From an uncultured Lachnospiraceae bacterium (GTDB taxonomy: Bacteria > Bacillota > Clostridia > Lachnospirales > Lachnospiraceae), in the NCBI GenBank assembly GCA_910577655.1, contig CAJTOW010000021.1, positions 1 through 40,983 of the forward strand: a DNA stretch of 40,983 bases, given 5' to 3'. The position numbers and the translations under genes were made by a program. The notes under the pieces were generated by a model. The model saw only the letters and a list, made by a program, of their open reading frames with translations, searched no databases and was not told the DNA's origin. Positions 24,234 to 32,632 of the stretch are shown here, one piece after another (the stretch's first letter is position 1; each line of letters begins with the position of its first letter).

Positions 24234-25019
24234 ATGACAGGTATGCTTTTAGCGGCAGGTGTCATCGGCGCCATCGGTATCATCATCGGTGTGCTCCTGG
24301 GCATTGCCAGTGAAAAGTTCAAAGTAGAGGTAGATGAGAAAGAGATTCTGGTCCGGGCAGAGCTTCCGGGCAACAACTGCGGCGGCTGCGGCTTCCCGGG
24401 CTGTGACGGTCTGGCAAATGCCATTGCGGCCGGTACGGCTCCGGTCAACGGATGTCCCGTAGGCGGCGCTGCCGTAGCAGACAAGATCGCCGCCATCATG
24501 GGCGTGGAGAGCGGAAGCGCCGAAAGACAAGTAGCCTTTGTCAAATGTAAGGGCACCTGCGACAAGGCCCGTGTCCAGTACAATTACTTCGGTATCGACG
24601 ACTGCTCCAAGGTGGCCGTGGTGCCCGGCTCCGGCGAGAAGGCCTGCTCCTATGGATGTATGGGCTATGGCTCCTGCGTCAAGGCATGCCAGTTTGATGC
24701 CATCCATATTGTGGACGGCGTGGCAGTGGTTGACAAGGAGAAGTGTGTGGCCTGCGGCAAGTGTGTGGCTGTCTGCCCCAACCATCTGGTTGAGCTGGTG
24801 CCTTACAGCGCCCAGCATCTGGTACAGTGCTCCTCCCATGACAAGGGACCGGCAGTGAAGGCCAAGTGCGACAACGGCTGTATCGGCTGCACCCTGTGTA
24901 CCAAACAGTGTGAGTCCGATGCCATCCATATGGACAATAATCTGGCTGTGATTGATTATGAGAAATGTACCAACTGCGGCAAGTGCGCGGCCAAGTGTCC
25001 GGCCAAGGTCATCCAGTAG
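24234..25019 (+). CDS. rnfB: Rnf complex ferredoxin-like subunit RnfB
   Basis: A 261-residue subunit that accepts electrons from reduced ferredoxin at the cytoplasmic face. One N-terminal helix (MLLAAGVIGAIGIIIGVLLGIA) anchors it. A [4Fe-4S] domain of the NNCGGCGFPGCDGLANAI...CP type follows (about residues 47-75), and then ferredoxin motifs CSYGCMGYGSCVKACQF, CVACGKCVAVCPNH, CIGCTLCTKQCES and CTNCGKCAAKCPAK. This cluster-rich layout is usual in clostridial RnfB. It closes the operon, and a terminator follows 22 bp later. Confidence 0.97.
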   Translation: MTGMLLAAGVIGAIGIIIGVLLGIASEKFKVEVDEKEILVRAELPGNNCGGCGFPGCDGLANAIAAGTAPVNGCPVGGAAVADKIAAIMGVESGSAERQVAFVKCKGTCDKARVQYNYFGIDDCSKVAVVPGSGEKACSYGCMGYGSCVKACQFDAIHIVDGVAVVDKEKCVACGKCVAVCPNHLVELVPYSAQHLVQCSSHDKGPAVKAKCDNGCIGCTLCTKQCESDAIHMDNNLAVIDYEKCTNCGKCAAKCPAKVIQ

Positions 25020-25041
25020 CCGGAATATAAGGGAAGAATAG

Positions 25042-25089
25042 AAAAAGGACTGGGTCTGGCAGGGCAGCTGTCGGGCCGCAGTCTTTTTT
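25042..25089 (+). terminator. Terminator of the rnf operon
   Basis: AAAAAGGACTG (25042-25052) pairs with CAGTCTTTTTT (25079-25089), with one G-T pair and an inner GC-rich hairpin. The T run is part of the 3' arm. The compound palindrome begins at the next base. Confidence 0.8.
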
Positions 25090-25242
25090 GGTTACAGTTC
25101 ACGGGGCGGGGAAAACTGGACAAAAACAGACGTCAAACTCGCTTGTAAGACTGTTTTTGTCCAGTTTTCCACATCGGGCGGACGCCCGATGCTTCTTGTC
25201 TGGCGTAGCCGGACAAGAAGATGCGCCCCGTGAACTGTAACC
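25090..25242. repeat. 153-bp compound palindromic element with four nested stems
   Basis: The outer arms 25090-25108 and 25224-25242 are perfect 19-bp complements (GGTTACAGTTCACGGGGCG and its reverse complement). They enclose three hairpins: a perfect 20-bp stem 25110-25129/25151-25170 with a 21-nt loop, an 8-bp stem 25172-25179/25184-25191, and a 13-bp stem 25192-25204/25208-25220 with loop GTA. As RNA or single-stranded DNA it would fold into a four-way cruciform. The 3' two-thirds recurs at 1-92 and a relic occurs near 5474-5498. No ORF is present. It is not a known riboswitch to my eye. Confidence 0.85.
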
Positions 25243-25280
25243 TTTTTTGCTGAAATATTTATATGGCGAACAATTGTCTC

Positions 25281-25310
25281 TGGACAAAAGACCTTACCTT
25301 ATGCTATAAT
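25281..25310 (+). promoter_or_regulatory. Promoter of the DUF3798 ABC transporter operon
   Basis: TGGACA (25281-25286), an 18-bp spacer and TATAAT (25305-25310) with a TG extension. The leader of about 110 nt is AT-rich and ends in AAAAGGAGGAG before the start codon; no riboswitch is recognised. Confidence 0.75.
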
Positions 25311-25428
25311 GCCCTTTGTTATTATTATTTTTTATTGGTAGGATTAAAAATGTTTAATGATTCCGCCGGAGTCCGCATGACCTTGTGGAATGAACAGATG
25401 CTACCAGAGTTAAAAAGGAGGAGAAAGA

Positions 25429-26661
25429 ATGAAAAAACGTTTATTGAGCCTGACACTTGCGGCGACCATGGCCTTCTCACTGGCAGGATGCCGTGGTGCG
25501 GAGCCGGCAGCGACTACAGCGGCTCCCACGGAGGCAGCTACTACCACTGCGGCAGCAGGTGGAGACGCTGCTACGGATGCGGCGGAAGAATCTTCGGAAG
25601 CACCAGCTCCGGCTGAGAATTTCAAGATCGGTATCATCACCGGCACGGCATCCCAGGGCGACGAGGAGATCACTCAGGCTACCAAGATGAAAGAGAAGTA
25701 CGGCGACATGATCGTCACCGCTACTTATCCGGATAACTTCACCACGGAGACAGAGACTGTCATCTCCAATGCAGTGGCTATGGCTTCTGACCCGGATGTG
25801 AAGGCGATTATCTGGTGCCAGGGTATTCCCGGCACGGCACCGGCTATTGACAAGGTGCGTGAGACCCGTCCGGATATGATCTTTATCGTAGGTACTCCCG
25901 GTGAGGATCCGGGCGTTATCAATCCTAAGGCTGACATCGTCCTGCAGGTAGATGAGCCTGGATGCGGTATCGTGATTCCGCCTCAGGCAAAGGCCCAGGG
26001 CGCCAAGACCATGATCCACTACTCCTTCCCGCGTCACATGAGCTATGCACTGATCGTTGCACGTCATGAGAACCTGAAGAAGTACTGCGCGGAGAACGGC
26101 ATTGAGCTGGTAGACGTAACCGCTCCGGATCCTACCGGCGATTCCGGTATCACCGGTGCACAGCAGTTCATCCTGGAGGATGTTCCGCGTCAGATCGAGA
26201 AGTATGGTAAGGACACTGTATTCTTCACCACCAACTGCGGTATGCAGGAGCCGCTGATCCGTTCCGTATTCGAGAACGGCGCTATCTACAGCTTACAGTG
26301 CTGCCCGTCTCCGTTCCATGCATTCCCGGCTGCCTTAAACATCGATATGGCAGGCCATGAGGCAGATGTGGACTACATGCTGGAGCAGCTGCAGGCCAAG
26401 GTTACGGAAGCCAATATGGGCGGCCGTGTATCTACCTGGGGCGTTCCCTGCAACATGCTGTTCATCGAGGCCGGCGTAGAGTATGCTAAGAAGATTCTGG
26501 AAAGTGGAGCTACCGAGGTTCTTGACGAGCAGCTTCTGCTGGATACCATCCAGGAGTGCGCGGGCGATATCCAGATGACCGTTACCCACTACACGGATGA
26601 TGCCGGTGTAGAGAAAGACAATCACTTCCTGGTAATGGCGGATTTCGTTACATTTGAATAA
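25429..26661 (+). CDS. DUF3798 lipoprotein, probable substrate-binding protein of an ABC importer
   Basis: A 410-residue lipoprotein. The signal peptide ends in the lipobox LAGC, with cysteine 21 as the lipidation site. An Ala/Thr/Glu-rich linker runs to about residue 63. The mature domain starts FKIGIITGTASQGDEE and looks like a two-lobe periplasmic-binding fold (KAIIWCQGIPGTAPAIDKV, MIFIVGTPGEDPGV). The whole resembles the DUF3798 family, whose ligand is not known to me. It is the first gene of an operon with one ATPase and two permeases of the sugar/nucleoside (BMP/ribose) type, so ligand capture for import is a sound inference. The domain is unusual in several clustered cysteines (TTNCGMQEP, LQCCPSP). 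Confidence 0.78.
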   Translation: MKKRLLSLTLAATMAFSLAGCRGAEPAATTAAPTEAATTTAAAGGDAATDAAEESSEAPAPAENFKIGIITGTASQGDEEITQATKMKEKYGDMIVTATYPDNFTTETETVISNAVAMASDPDVKAIIWCQGIPGTAPAIDKVRETRPDMIFIVGTPGEDPGVINPKADIVLQVDEPGCGIVIPPQAKAQGAKTMIHYSFPRHMSYALIVARHENLKKYCAENGIELVDVTAPDPTGDSGITGAQQFILEDVPRQIEKYGKDTVFFTTNCGMQEPLIRSVFENGAIYSLQCCPSPFHAFPAALNIDMAGHEADVDYMLEQLQAKVTEANMGGRVSTWGVPCNMLFIEAGVEYAKKILESGATEVLDEQLLLDTIQECAGDIQMTVTHYTDDAGVEKDNHFLVMADFVTFE

Positions 26662-26686
26662 ATAGAACAGAATAAATGAAGGGATG

Positions 26687-26732
26687 TGGGTTCCGCTAAC
26701 AGAAGTCTTTGGGATTCAGCTGGCGGAACCCA
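26687..26732 (+). promoter_or_regulatory. Intercistronic hairpin between the binding-protein and ATPase genes
   Basis: TGGGTTCCGC (26687-26696) pairs perfectly with GCGGAACCCA (26723-26732) across a 26-nt loop. There is no T run. Such hairpins after a binding-protein gene usually protect the upstream mRNA so that more binding protein than ATPase is made (established for other ABC operons; inferred here). Confidence 0.65.
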
Positions 26733-26774
26733 TTATCGTGTTGGTATTTAACAGACAGAAAGAGGTTGTGGATT

Positions 26775-28388
26775 TTGGAGAAAGCAAACGGAACCTATGT
26801 CCTGAAGATGGACAATATAGCGAAAGAGTATTCCGGCAACCGGGTCCTGAAGGGAGTAAACCTCCATATCCGGCCCGGTGAGATCCATGCACTGATGGGG
26901 GAAAACGGTGCAGGAAAATCTACATTGATGAACATTCTCTTCGGAATGCCGGTGATTCACAGCACCGGTGGCTATGAGGGGACCATTGAGGTAGGTGGAG
27001 AGAGTGTGAACATTGACACCCCGTTAAAAGCCATGGAGCTGGGAATTGGTATGGTACATCAGGAGTTCATGCTGATTCCGGGATTCAGTGTGACGGAGAA
27101 TATCAAGATCGGGCGGGAGATCAGTACGCCCAATCTGGCAAGCCGGATTTTCGGGCGGTCCATGGAGACTCTGGACTTTGAGGCCATGGCCCGGGATGCC
27201 AGGAAAGCATTGAAGACCATCGGTCTTCAGATTGAGGAATATGTGAAGGTCGCCGGACTTCCGGTGGGCTACATGCAGTTTATAGAGATTGCCAGGGAAC
27301 TGGATAAGACAGGTATACGGATTCTTGTGTTTGACGAGCCGACTGCGGTGCTGACCGAGTCGGAGGCCGACCGCCTTTTGGAGGCCATGCGGGTGATCTC
27401 CGCCCAGGGGATTGCCATCATCTTCATCACCCATCGTCTGGATGAGGTGATGGCTGTGGCAGACAGCATGACGATTCTGCGTGACGGGGAATTTGTTGCC
27501 AGAAAAGAGATTAAAGATACAGACGTGGTAGAGATTGCAGAGCTTATGATCGGGCGAAAAGTGGAGAAGCTCCTGGATGATGAGCTTCCGGATACCCGCG
27601 CCCTCAGCGATGACGCCATCGCCGTAAGCTTAAGAGATTATAGAGTAGATATGCCTGGGGAACAGGTGAAGGGAATCAACCTGGATATCCGTAAGGGCGA
27701 GATCTTCGGAATCGGCGGTCTGGCCGGTCAGGGCAAGCTTGGCATCCCCAACGGGATCATGGGCCTCTACAAGGCAGACGGCCAGGTGAAGATCAACGGG
27801 GAGTCCCTGAACCTGGATAAGCTGGGGGACGCCCTGGACCACAAAGTGGCCTTTGTGTCCGAGGACCGGCGGGGAGTGGGGCTTCTGCTGGACGAGAGCA
27901 TCGAGCAGAATATCATTTTCTCCGCCATGCAGACTAATGGCAGGTTTTTAAAGAAACTGGCCTGGATGCAGCTGTACGACGCGGCAGCGGCCAAAAGCCA
28001 CGCGGAAGAGATGGTGAAGACCCTGGATATCCGCTGTACAGGGATCCGTCAGGCGGCGGGAAGTCTCTCCGGCGGCAACCAGCAGAAGGTATGTCTGGCC
28101 AGGGCCCTGACCTTAGAGCCGGATATTCTGTTTGTGTCGGAGCCTACCCGGGGAATTGATATCGGAGCCAAGAAGCTGGTGCTGGAATATCTGGCAAAGC
28201 TGAACCGTGAACAGGGTATGACTGTGATCATCGTCTCTTCGGAGCTGGTGGAGCTGCGGTCCATTTCCGACAGGATCGCCATTGTATCCGACGGAAAGCT
28301 GGCCTGCATCCTGGCGCCGGATGCATCTGACGCGGACTTTGGTCTGGCCATGTCCGGAGCATGGAAAGGAGGAGAGAAAGATGCGTAA
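26775..28388 (+). CDS. ABC transporter ATP-binding protein with two NBDs (RbsA/MglA/YufO type)
   Basis: 537 residues in two ATPase domains. NBD1 has Walker A GENGAGKST (residues 42-50), the Q-loop in GMVHQEFMLIPGFSVTENI, an altered signature LPVGYMQ and Walker B ILVFDEPTAVL. NBD2 has a degenerate Walker A region (GLAGQGKLG), a canonical signature LSGGNQQKV and an altered Walker B (ILFVSEPTRG). Thus one composite ATP site is canonical and the other is degenerate, as is usual in this family. A TTG start at 26775 is chosen because AAGAGG lies 9 bases upstream and the family N-terminus begins there. It overlaps the first permease gene by 8 bp. Confidence 0.9.
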   Translation: MEKANGTYVLKMDNIAKEYSGNRVLKGVNLHIRPGEIHALMGENGAGKSTLMNILFGMPVIHSTGGYEGTIEVGGESVNIDTPLKAMELGIGMVHQEFMLIPGFSVTENIKIGREISTPNLASRIFGRSMETLDFEAMARDARKALKTIGLQIEEYVKVAGLPVGYMQFIEIARELDKTGIRILVFDEPTAVLTESEADRLLEAMRVISAQGIAIIFITHRLDEVMAVADSMTILRDGEFVARKEIKDTDVVEIAELMIGRKVEKLLDDELPDTRALSDDAIAVSLRDYRVDMPGEQVKGINLDIRKGEIFGIGGLAGQGKLGIPNGIMGLYKADGQVKINGESLNLDKLGDALDHKVAFVSEDRRGVGLLLDESIEQNIIFSAMQTNGRFLKKLAWMQLYDAAAAKSHAEEMVKTLDIRCTGIRQAAGSLSGGNQQKVCLARALTLEPDILFVSEPTRGIDIGAKKLVLEYLAKLNREQGMTVIIVSSELVELRSISDRIAIVSDGKLACILAPDASDADFGLAMSGAWKGGEKDA

Positions 28389-29472
28389 TCCTTTGAAACC
28401 GATGGTAGATAAATTCGGTCTGCCCAGGGTGATAATAGTCTCCTTTTTCCTGCTGCTGGTGGTGGCGGCCGGAGCCTTCCGGATGAACCTTTTGCAGCTT
28501 CTCAGTGATGTGATCCGGCGCTGGGGCATGTTCGGGATCCTGGCCCTGGCCATGGTGCCGGCGGTACAGTGCGGAATCGGCCTGAACTTCGGTATCTCCA
28601 TGGGGATCGTAGGCGGCCTGCTGGGGGGGCTTATTGCCATCCAGCTGCGGATCGCGGAGAACCCTTCCCTGGTGGCGGTTCATCCGCTGTTTGCCATGTG
28701 GGCGGCGGTTCTGTTCGCCATTGTGGTAGGTGTGATTCTGGCTGTGGGAATCGGTTATCTCTATGGACAGCTTCTCAACAAGGTGAAGGGATCCGAGATG
28801 ACGGTGACCACCTATGTGGGCTTTTCCATCATTGCCTTCATGAATATTCTCTGGATGCTGCTGCCTTTCAACAACGGAGAGCTGATCTGGCCCAACGCCG
28901 GAAAGGGACTGCGTAACACCATCTCTCTGGCCACCTCCTTCAGCGGGGTCATGAACAAGACCCTGGCATTCAGCATCGGGGATCTGACCATTCCCACAGG
29001 ACTTCTGCTCTTTTTCTTCCTGATGTGTTTCCTGGTGTGGCTGTTCATGCGGTCCAAAACAGGGATCGCCATGAGCGCGGCAGGGGCCAACCCTATGTTT
29101 GCCAAGGCGGCGGGAATTGATGTCAACAAAATGCGTATCACCGGTACCGTGCTGTCCACGGTTCTGGCGGCAGTGGGGATCCTGGTGTATGCCCAGGGCT
29201 TTGGGTTCATGCAGCTGTACAACGGCCCCATGATGATGGGCTTCACCTCTGTGGCGGCTGTTCTGATCGGTGGCGCAAGTCCTAAGCGCGCAAGAATTAC
29301 CCATGTGCTGGTGGGGACCTTCATGTTCCAGGGAATTCTGGCACTGGGACTTCCGGTGGCCAACCAGTTCATCCCGGAGAGCAACCTGTCTGAGGTTATG
29401 CGTCTGATTATCTCCAACGGTATCATCATCTACGCGCTGACCCAGGCGAAAGGAGGCAGTGGACGTGAATAA
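28381..29472 (+). CDS. ABC transporter permease (BPD_transp_2 type), first subunit
   Basis: A 363-residue membrane protein with about nine or ten helices, of the family of ribose/nucleoside-type permeases. Marks are GMFGILALAMVPAVQCGIGLNFGIS and, near the C-terminus, the family loop MRSKTGIAMSAAGANPMFAKAAGIDVNK, which meets the ATPase. The ATG at 28381 lies within ATGCGTAA, overlapping the ATPase stop, with AAAGGAGGAG upstream. It forms a heterodimer with the next permease (inference from the two-permease layout). Confidence 0.88.
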   Translation: MRNPLKPMVDKFGLPRVIIVSFFLLLVVAAGAFRMNLLQLLSDVIRRWGMFGILALAMVPAVQCGIGLNFGISMGIVGGLLGGLIAIQLRIAENPSLVAVHPLFAMWAAVLFAIVVGVILAVGIGYLYGQLLNKVKGSEMTVTTYVGFSIIAFMNILWMLLPFNNGELIWPNAGKGLRNTISLATSFSGVMNKTLAFSIGDLTIPTGLLLFFFLMCFLVWLFMRSKTGIAMSAAGANPMFAKAAGIDVNKMRITGTVLSTVLAAVGILVYAQGFGFMQLYNGPMMMGFTSVAAVLIGGASPKRARITHVLVGTFMFQGILALGLPVANQFIPESNLSEVMRLIISNGIIIYALTQAKGGSGRE

Positions 29473-30955
29473 GAAAATTTCGGATCTGTTGTTTAAGAAT
29501 AAAGTGGTGATTCTGTTCGTGTTCCTGGGAGTGGGGGCGACGATTGCGTCTAAGCAGCCTTTGACCTTCGTGATCCCGGAGCTGTTCACCCGGATCGCCC
29601 GCAACTCCTTTATCGTGCTGTCCCTGATCATTCCGGTCATCGCCGGTATGGGACTGAACTTCGGTATCGTCATCGGCGCCATGGCGGCCCAGATCGCCAT
29701 CTTTCTGACCACCTACTGGGGGCTCACTGGCATCGGCGGTTTCCTGGTCACGGTTGCCCTGGCTACGCCTTTTTCCGTTTTCTTCGGATTCCTGGTAGGC
29801 AAGCTGTTCAACCACATGAAGGGCAACGAGATGATTGGCGGCCTGGTGCTGGGATACTTTGCAGAAGGTATCTACCAGCTGGTCTTTTTGTTCATCTTCG
29901 GCGGGGTGATCAAGCTTGACAATCCTACCCTGATGATTCCTACGGGAATCGGTGTGAAGAATACCATCGACTTAAAGGATACAGTCAAGTATGCACTGGA
30001 TACGGTGCCCATGCTGACCATTGTGGAGATCGGCTTCTATCTGGTACTGCTGTGGCTGGTCGGAAGCGTGGCCTTCCAGCTGGTGAAGAAGCAGACGGTC
30101 AACTGGAAAGCTACCGGTATCAAGGCAGCGGCAGCTGTGGTGGTTTACGGCCTGACCTTCATCGGACCAGTGGAGCGTTTCCTGGCCGCGGACCGTCTGC
30201 TGCTTCTGTCGTCCGTGGAGCTGGCATGTCTTGTGACGGTGCTGTGGCAGGGTTTCCATTTTGTAAAATGGAAGATAAAGGGCAGCCATCAGGCTGTGGA
30301 GGGAGAGCCGGGCGGCTTCATTCCCCAGAAGGCCATTGCCTATGTGCTTCTGGCCGGGGTGGTCTACGGGCTCACCTATGTGCCTGCTCTCTATAAGGTA
30401 CTGATTGCAGTGAAGCTGCCGGTAATGACCTATGTGTGCATCGGCGCGCTGTGTGCTTTTAACAATATCCTCATGCGGACCCGTCTGGGCCAGAACATGC
30501 GGACCGTGGGCCAGAGCCGTACCGTGGCCAATGCCGCAGGCATCAACGTGGATAAGACCCGTATTATTGCCATGATCTTCTCCACGGTGCTGGCAAGCTG
30601 GGGACAGCTGATCTTCCTGCAGAATGTGGGGACCTTGTCCACCTACGGAGCCCATACCCAGGTGGGCCAGTTCGCCATCGCGGCCCTTCTGGTAGGCGGC
30701 GCTTCGGTGCAGAAAGCTACCAATAAGCAGGCGCTGCTGGGAGTGGTGCTGTTCCATACCTTGTTCATCGTGTCACCCCTGGCCGGCAAGGAGCTGTTCG
30801 GTGATCCGGTGATCGGTGAGTATTTCCGTGTGTTCGTGTCTTACGGAGTCATCGCCATGGCATTGGCTATGCACGCCTGGAAGAAGGTGGTCAGCCCCAG
30901 GATGGGAAGCATCGGTTCGGCTGGGGCAGTGGCATCGGCCAGTAAGGCGGGGTAA
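29465..30955 (+). CDS. ABC transporter permease (BPD_transp_2 type), second subunit
   Basis: A 496-residue membrane protein. It shares with the first permease the opening layout (FIVLSLIIPVIAGMGLNFGIV) and the ATPase-contact loop (RTRLGQNMRTVGQSRTVANAAGINVDKTR). A central insertion with extra helices (about residues 190-310) makes it about 130 residues longer. The GTG at 29465 lies in GTGAATAA, overlapping the stop of the first permease, with AGGAGG 8 bases upstream; the GTG at 29459 is too close to that site. It closes the operon. Confidence 0.88.
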   Translation: MNKKISDLLFKNKVVILFVFLGVGATIASKQPLTFVIPELFTRIARNSFIVLSLIIPVIAGMGLNFGIVIGAMAAQIAIFLTTYWGLTGIGGFLVTVALATPFSVFFGFLVGKLFNHMKGNEMIGGLVLGYFAEGIYQLVFLFIFGGVIKLDNPTLMIPTGIGVKNTIDLKDTVKYALDTVPMLTIVEIGFYLVLLWLVGSVAFQLVKKQTVNWKATGIKAAAAVVVYGLTFIGPVERFLAADRLLLLSSVELACLVTVLWQGFHFVKWKIKGSHQAVEGEPGGFIPQKAIAYVLLAGVVYGLTYVPALYKVLIAVKLPVMTYVCIGALCAFNNILMRTRLGQNMRTVGQSRTVANAAGINVDKTRIIAMIFSTVLASWGQLIFLQNVGTLSTYGAHTQVGQFAIAALLVGGASVQKATNKQALLGVVLFHTLFIVSPLAGKELFGDPVIGEYFRVFVSYGVIAMALAMHAWKKVVSPRMGSIGSAGAVASASKAG

Positions 30956-31017
30956 AATATACTGGAGATATTCTGGCAGCTTTGGCCGGAAGTGTTATGA
31001 AGATATAGTTATAGAAG

Positions 31018-31047
31018 AAAGAGACTGTCGTGGGACGGTCTCTTTTT
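31018..31047 (+). terminator. Terminator of the DUF3798 ABC operon
   Basis: GAGACTGTC (31021-31029) pairs with GACGGTCTC (31034-31042) around a 4-nt loop, and T5 follows. Confidence 0.92.
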
Positions 31048-31078
31048 GTAACAGTTGGGATACTCCCTGAAGGGTTAC
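31048..31078. repeat. Degenerate palindromic unit GTAACAGTT...GGTTAC
   Basis: It begins GTAACAGTTGGGATACTCCC and ends GAAGGGTTAC, with the TAACAGTTCA-family ends partly preserved. It directly abuts the terminator, as the big element does after rnf. Confidence 0.5.
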
Positions 31079-31119
31079 CTAAGGGCAGCCTTTTTCTGGA
31101 GATTCTATAGGTTTTGGGG

Positions 31120-31148
31120 TTCGCAGAAGGAAAAGAATGTGCTATACT
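31120..31148 (+). promoter_or_regulatory. Promoter of the MATE transporter gene
   Basis: An extended -10, TG-C-TATACT (TATACT at 31143-31148), with a weak TTCGCA 17 bp upstream. Confidence 0.6.
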
Positions 31149-31227
31149 GGTGGGACCGGATTTTGTCCGCCCATTTTAACTTCTGCAATATGAAGCCTGG
31201 GGGAACGGTGATAGAAAGGGAGATGGT

Positions 31228-32589
31228 ATGGTGAGGAAGCATGCAGAATTGGGGAACCAGATCACGGAAGGGGTGATCTGGCAGCAGATTTTGTTGTTTT
31301 TCTTTCCTATTTTATTCGGGACCTTTTTCCAGCAGCTTTATAATGCGGCGGATGCCATGATTGTAGGGCGGTTTGTGGGGAAGGAGGCCTTGTCGGCGGT
31401 GGCTGGTTCCAGCGGAATGCTGGTGCAGCTAATCGTGGGTTTCTTTGTGGGTCTGTCCTCGGGAGCCGGGGTGCTGGTGTCCCAGTATTATGGGGCGAGG
31501 CGGCCGGAGATGGTGGGATACGCGGTACATACGGTGGTGGTATTCAGTATTCTGGCCGGGATCGTGATGACGGTTCTGGGGATCCTGCTGACGCCCTGGA
31601 TGCTGGCCAGCATGGGAACTCCGGAGGAGGTCCAGGGGCTTTCGGTGGTGTATATGCGGGTGTATTTCTGCGGGATGGTGGCGAACCTGGTGTACAATAC
31701 GGGTGCTTCGATCCTGCGGGCGGTGGGAGATTCCAGAAGGCCGCTGTATTTCCTGGTGGCAAGCTGTCTGGTGAATATCGCACTGGATGTGGTGCTGGTG
31801 GTGGTTTTCCAGATGGGAGTGACCGGCGCTGCCCTGGCTACCATCTTGTCCCAGCTTCTCAGCGCGGTGCTGGTGACGGTTACCCTGATGAGGACAAAGG
31901 ATATGCATCATCTGGATATCCGGCAGCTTCACCTGGATGGCCGGATGCTGGGGCGGATGATCCGGATCGGCTTCCCGGCAGGGCTCCAGTCGGTTATGTA
32001 TGGACTTTCCAATGTGATCATCCAGGCCGGGATCAATTCCCTGGGGACCAATACCGTGGCGGCCTGGGCCTCCTACAGCAAGATCGACGGTCTCTTCTGG
32101 ATGATGGTCAATGCCTTCGGCATCTCGGTCACCACCTTTGTGGGACAGAACTATGGCGCAGGCAGGCTGGACCGGGTGCGGGCCGGGGTCAGGAGCTGTA
32201 TGACCATGACCGTGGCGGCATCGGTGATGATGTCGGTTCTGATCTTCAACTGGGGAATCTATGGATACCAGCTTTTTACCGCAGACCAGGAGGTGATCCA
32301 GATCGGTATTGCCATGATGCGTTACTTGTCCCCGGTCTATGTTACCTATGTGAGTATTGAGATTCTTTCCGGCGCGCTCCGGGGAGCGGGGGATAGCTGG
32401 ATCCCTATGGTGATGTGTCTGTTCGGCGTATGTGCCCTGCGGGTGGGGTGGATCCTCTTTGCAGTGCCTCTCAACAGAAACATATATATGATCATGTTCA
32501 GCTATCCCCTTACCTGGGTGATCACTACGTTGATGTTTTTCATCTATTATGAGTTTTTCAGCCAGCTGGGAAGAAAAGGCAGAAGGTAG
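31228..32589 (+). CDS. MATE-family multidrug/metabolite exporter
   Basis: A 453-residue, 12-helix MATE transporter. The N-terminal QQILLFFFPILFGTFFQQLYNAADAMIVGRFVG is characteristic, with the second-half repeat marked by IRIGFPAGLQSVMYGLSNVIIQ and FVGQNYGAGRLDRVR. Internal twofold symmetry is visible (SQYYGARRPEMV and GQNYGAGRLDRV). Members export cationic compounds in exchange for Na+ or H+; the substrate cannot be read from sequence. AAAGGGAG precedes the ATG. It is convergent with the PLP enzyme gene. Confidence 0.92.
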   Translation: MVRKHAELGNQITEGVIWQQILLFFFPILFGTFFQQLYNAADAMIVGRFVGKEALSAVAGSSGMLVQLIVGFFVGLSSGAGVLVSQYYGARRPEMVGYAVHTVVVFSILAGIVMTVLGILLTPWMLASMGTPEEVQGLSVVYMRVYFCGMVANLVYNTGASILRAVGDSRRPLYFLVASCLVNIALDVVLVVVFQMGVTGAALATILSQLLSAVLVTVTLMRTKDMHHLDIRQLHLDGRMLGRMIRIGFPAGLQSVMYGLSNVIIQAGINSLGTNTVAAWASYSKIDGLFWMMVNAFGISVTTFVGQNYGAGRLDRVRAGVRSCMTMTVAASVMMSVLIFNWGIYGYQLFTADQEVIQIGIAMMRYLSPVYVTYVSIEILSGALRGAGDSWIPMVMCLFGVCALRVGWILFAVPLNRNIYMIMFSYPLTWVITTLMFFIYYEFFSQLGRKGRR

Positions 32590-32592
32590 GCT

Positions 32593-32629
32593 CCTGGGGA
32601 CGGCGCCTGCGGCGGTATCTGTTCCCAGG
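32593..32629. terminator. Possible bidirectional terminator between convergent genes
   Basis: CCTGGGGAC (about 32593-32601) pairs with GTTCCCAGG (about 32621-32629), 9 bp with one G-T pair, in the 43-bp gap between the two stop codons. There is no T run. Confidence 0.45.
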
Positions 32630-32632
32630 GAA

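Noticed and set aside
28228..29712. A 494-codon minus-strand reading frame across the ABC permease genes
   Set aside because: It spans the junctions of overlapping plus-strand genes and its translation is low-complexity His/Gln/Arg-rich, typical of antisense frames.
31048..31119. Riboswitch controlling the MATE exporter
   Set aside because: The structured stretch lies upstream of the promoter at 31120-31148 and matches the palindromic repeat family, so it would not be in the mRNA leader.
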